A DNA stretch of 7,555 nucleotides from Gammaproteobacteria bacterium (lineage in GTDB: Bacteria > Pseudomonadota > Gammaproteobacteria > Xanthomonadales > Rhodanobacteraceae): assembly GCA_005877675.1 (NCBI GenBank), contig VBNZ01000156.1:1-7555 (forward strand). Reading direction: 5' to 3'. The notes under the pieces are model-generated. The model saw nothing but the letters and a program-made list of their open reading frames with translations. It was not told the origin of the DNA and searched no databases. Every line of letters starts with the position of its first letter. The stretch's first letter is position 1. Position numbers and translations under genes: made by a program. Shown piece by piece: positions 6,271 to 7,555 of this stretch.

Positions 6271-7041
6271 TCAAACGGTCTGCAGCCCGAACAGCCGTTG
6301 CGCATTGGCGCTGGTCGTCGCGGCAATGTCTTCCACGGCGACACCGCGCAATTCCGCGATGCAAGCACAGACCTGCGTCAGCAATACTGGCTCATTGCGT
6401 TCACCCTGATGTCCCTGTAGCGGCTGGTCGGGCGAATCGGTTTCAAGCAACAGGAATTCGAGCGGCATCGCCGTGGCAATGCCGCGCAGACGGCGCGCGC
6501 GCTCATATGTGACCGGCCCGCCGAGGCCGATGTGAAAGCCGAGCTTCCATAGCTGGCGTGCCTGTTCTTCACTGCCCGAGAAACTGTGCACGACGCCGCG
6601 CAGGCCGCCGATTTTGCGTAATGCCGCGATGACCTCGTCGAACGCGCGGCGCGCATGCAGTATCACCGGGAGCTCGAAATCGCGCGCGATTTCGAGCTGG
6701 TAATGAAAATACTGTCGCTGCATTTCGGCATCGAGGCCCTCGACAAAGAAGTCGAGCCCGCATTCGCCGACCGCGACCGGACGTTCGCGTGCTATCCACT
6801 CGCGCAGAGCATCGAGGTGTTGCGGACGGTGCTCGGCGAGATACATCGGGTGCAGGCCGTAGGCTGGATACAGGCCGGCTTGCGCACGGCACAGATCGCG
6901 CAGTTTCTCGAAGCCGGCATAAGCGATTGCCGGAACGATCTGCCGCGTTACGCCCGCGTCGCGCGCGCGCGCGAGCACGGCCGCGCGATCGCCATCAAAC
7001 TGCGCGACATCGATATGCGAATGGCTGTCGATCAGGTCCAT
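6271..7041 (-). CDS. yjjV: TatD-family metal-dependent hydrolase, YjjV-like
   Basis: A 256-residue TIM-barrel amidohydrolase-type protein of normal length for the family. Expected metal ligands are all present: His7 and His9 (DSHSHID), Glu93 (VAVGECGLDF), His129 (LPVILHARR), His152 (VVHSFSGS) and Asp202 (LLLETDSPD). GLHP is at 62-65. The C-terminal half (IGLGGPVTYERA, LLLETDSPDQPLQGHQGERN) resembles E. coli YjjV more than TatD itself, as I remember those sequences. TatD proteins are cytosolic nucleases acting on DNA, but the physiological substrate of the YjjV branch is not settled, so a generic hydrolase name is safest. The start ATG at 7041 is 34 bases after the stop of the MgtE-type gene, consistent with one transcript; the ribosome binding site is weak. 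The stop lies two bases from the cyclase stop on the opposite strand. A perfect palindrome lies inside the gene, at codons for LEIARDFEL. Confidence 0.93.
   Translation of the reverse strand: MDLIDSHSHIDVAQFDGDRAAVLARARDAGVTRQIVPAIAYAGFEKLRDLCRAQAGLYPAYGLHPMYLAEHRPQHLDALREWIARERPVAVGECGLDFFVEGLDAEMQRQYFHYQLEIARDFELPVILHARRAFDEVIAALRKIGGLRGVVHSFSGSEEQARQLWKLGFHIGLGGPVTYERARRLRGIATAMPLEFLLLETDSPDQPLQGHQGERNEPVLLTQVCACIAELRGVAVEDIAATTSANAQRLFGLQTV
6671..6698. repeat. Perfect 28-bp palindrome inside the TatD-family gene
   Basis: The 14-base arm AGCTCGAAATCGCG is followed directly by its exact reverse complement with no spacer; flanking bases 6670 and 6699 break the symmetry. It falls in codons for residues 116-124 (LEIARDFEL), so the opposite strand in the matching frame reads the same peptide. 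It could form a cruciform in DNA or a hairpin in RNA. Confidence 0.9.
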
Positions 7042-7075
7042 AAATGCAGCTCAGGCTCGGCGAATCCTCAACGCA

Positions 7076-7555
7076 TTACAGCAACAGCCACTGCGCGAGG
7101 CCGAGAAACATCCCCATGCTGACCACGTCGGTCGCCGTGGTCAGAAAAATGCTCGAGGCCATTGCAGGATCGGCGCCGACCCGCTTAAGGCCGAGTGGCA
7201 CCGCCGCACCCGCAACGCCGCTCGCAACGCTCGAAAAGGCCATCGCCGTGAGTGTGATCAGCGCCAGCTGCGGCGCCTTCGGATTGTGTTGCAGATGCGC
7301 GATCACATACATGCCAATCGCAGCGACGAGGCCGACCAGCAGGCCGTTGAGAAATCCGACCCAGGCCTCCTTCAGCATCAGGCCGTTGGCGCGTCCGGCG
7401 CGAATCTCGTTCAGGGTCATGCCGCGCAAAGTGACGGCGAGTGCCTGACAGCCGGTGTTGCTGCATTGTCCCGACAGCACCGGCAAAAACACGGCGAGCA
7501 GCACGATCTGGTTGATCGTGTTCTGGAAATAGCCGACCACCGCTGCGGCGATGAA
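7076..7555 (-). CDS. mgtE: MgtE-type magnesium/divalent cation transporter, C-terminal membrane domain (N-terminus cut by window edge)
   Basis: A 159-residue C-terminal fragment whose frame is open to the window edge. It matches the MgtE/SLC41 membrane domain: a hydrophobic helix FLPVLSG, the NTG.Q.LAVTLRG loop motif, two helices (GFLNGLLVGLVAAIGMYVIA and a following Ala/Gly-rich helix), LKRVGADPAMASSIF, and the closing TTATDVVSMGMFLGLA helix with the conserved Asp thought to face the ion pathway. The usual Gly-rich GMGGN loop here reads GQCSNTGCQ, so this is a divergent branch. MgtE forms a dimeric inner-membrane channel that admits Mg2+ and is normally gated by cytosolic N-terminal and CBS domains. 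Whether these are present cannot be seen, so the exact ion is inferred. The gene ends 34 bases before the TatD-family start and probably shares its transcript. Confidence 0.88.
   Translation of the reverse strand, partial: FIAAAVVGYFQNTINQIVLLAVFLPVLSGQCSNTGCQALAVTLRGMTLNEIRAGRANGLMLKEAWVGFLNGLLVGLVAAIGMYVIAHLQHNPKAPQLALITLTAMAFSSVASGVAGAAVPLGLKRVGADPAMASSIFLTTATDVVSMGMFLGLAQWLLL

Noticed and set aside
6960..6973. Fourteen-base alternating CG run in the TatD-family gene
   Set aside because: It falls in Ala-Arg-Ala-Arg codons and is expected from GC-rich codon use. Z-DNA or slippage is possible but nothing else supports a role.

Overview
The window is compact, GC-rich bacterial chromosome with short intergenic gaps. 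Six protein genes can be supported, two of them cut by the window edges. The gene content (an outer-membrane lipoprotein and barrel pair, a TPR-GGDEF diguanylate cyclase, a YjjV-type TatD hydrolase, an MgtE transporter) suggests a Gram-negative proteobacterium. I would guess a high-GC gammaproteobacterium of the Xanthomonadales/Nevskiales kind, but no ribosomal or other phylogenetic marker is present to prove it. I see no tRNA, rRNA, CRISPR array, insertion sequence or phage gene.

Left part (1-4135, all minus strand, transcribed right to left). A 159-residue conserved protein of unknown function (3656-4135) is followed, after a 122-base gap, by a 685-residue lipoprotein (1476-3533). The lipoprotein is built from two GlcG/HbpS-like (haem-degrading/DUF336) units in tandem. 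One base after its stop codon begins a secreted, probably outer-membrane beta-barrel protein (1-1474), whose C-terminus lies outside the window. The ribosome binding site of the barrel gene sits inside the last codons of the lipoprotein gene, so the two are almost certainly co-transcribed and translationally coupled. This pair is the least explained and most interesting part of the window.

Middle (4136-6268). A 126-base divergent intergenic region separates the unknown gene from a plus-strand gene for a membrane-bound diguanylate cyclase. That protein has a signal peptide, a periplasmic TPR sensor region, a coiled coil, one transmembrane helix and a cytoplasmic GGDEF domain. Its active-site motif (GGEEF) and its product-inhibition site (RxxD) both look intact.

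Right part (6271-7555, minus strand). The C-terminal membrane domain of an MgtE-type transporter is followed after 34 bases by a TatD-family (YjjV-like) metal-dependent hydrolase, which converges on the cyclase gene with only two bases between their stop codons. The hydrolase gene contains a perfect 28-bp palindrome. This stretch otherwise looks like ordinary housekeeping sequence.
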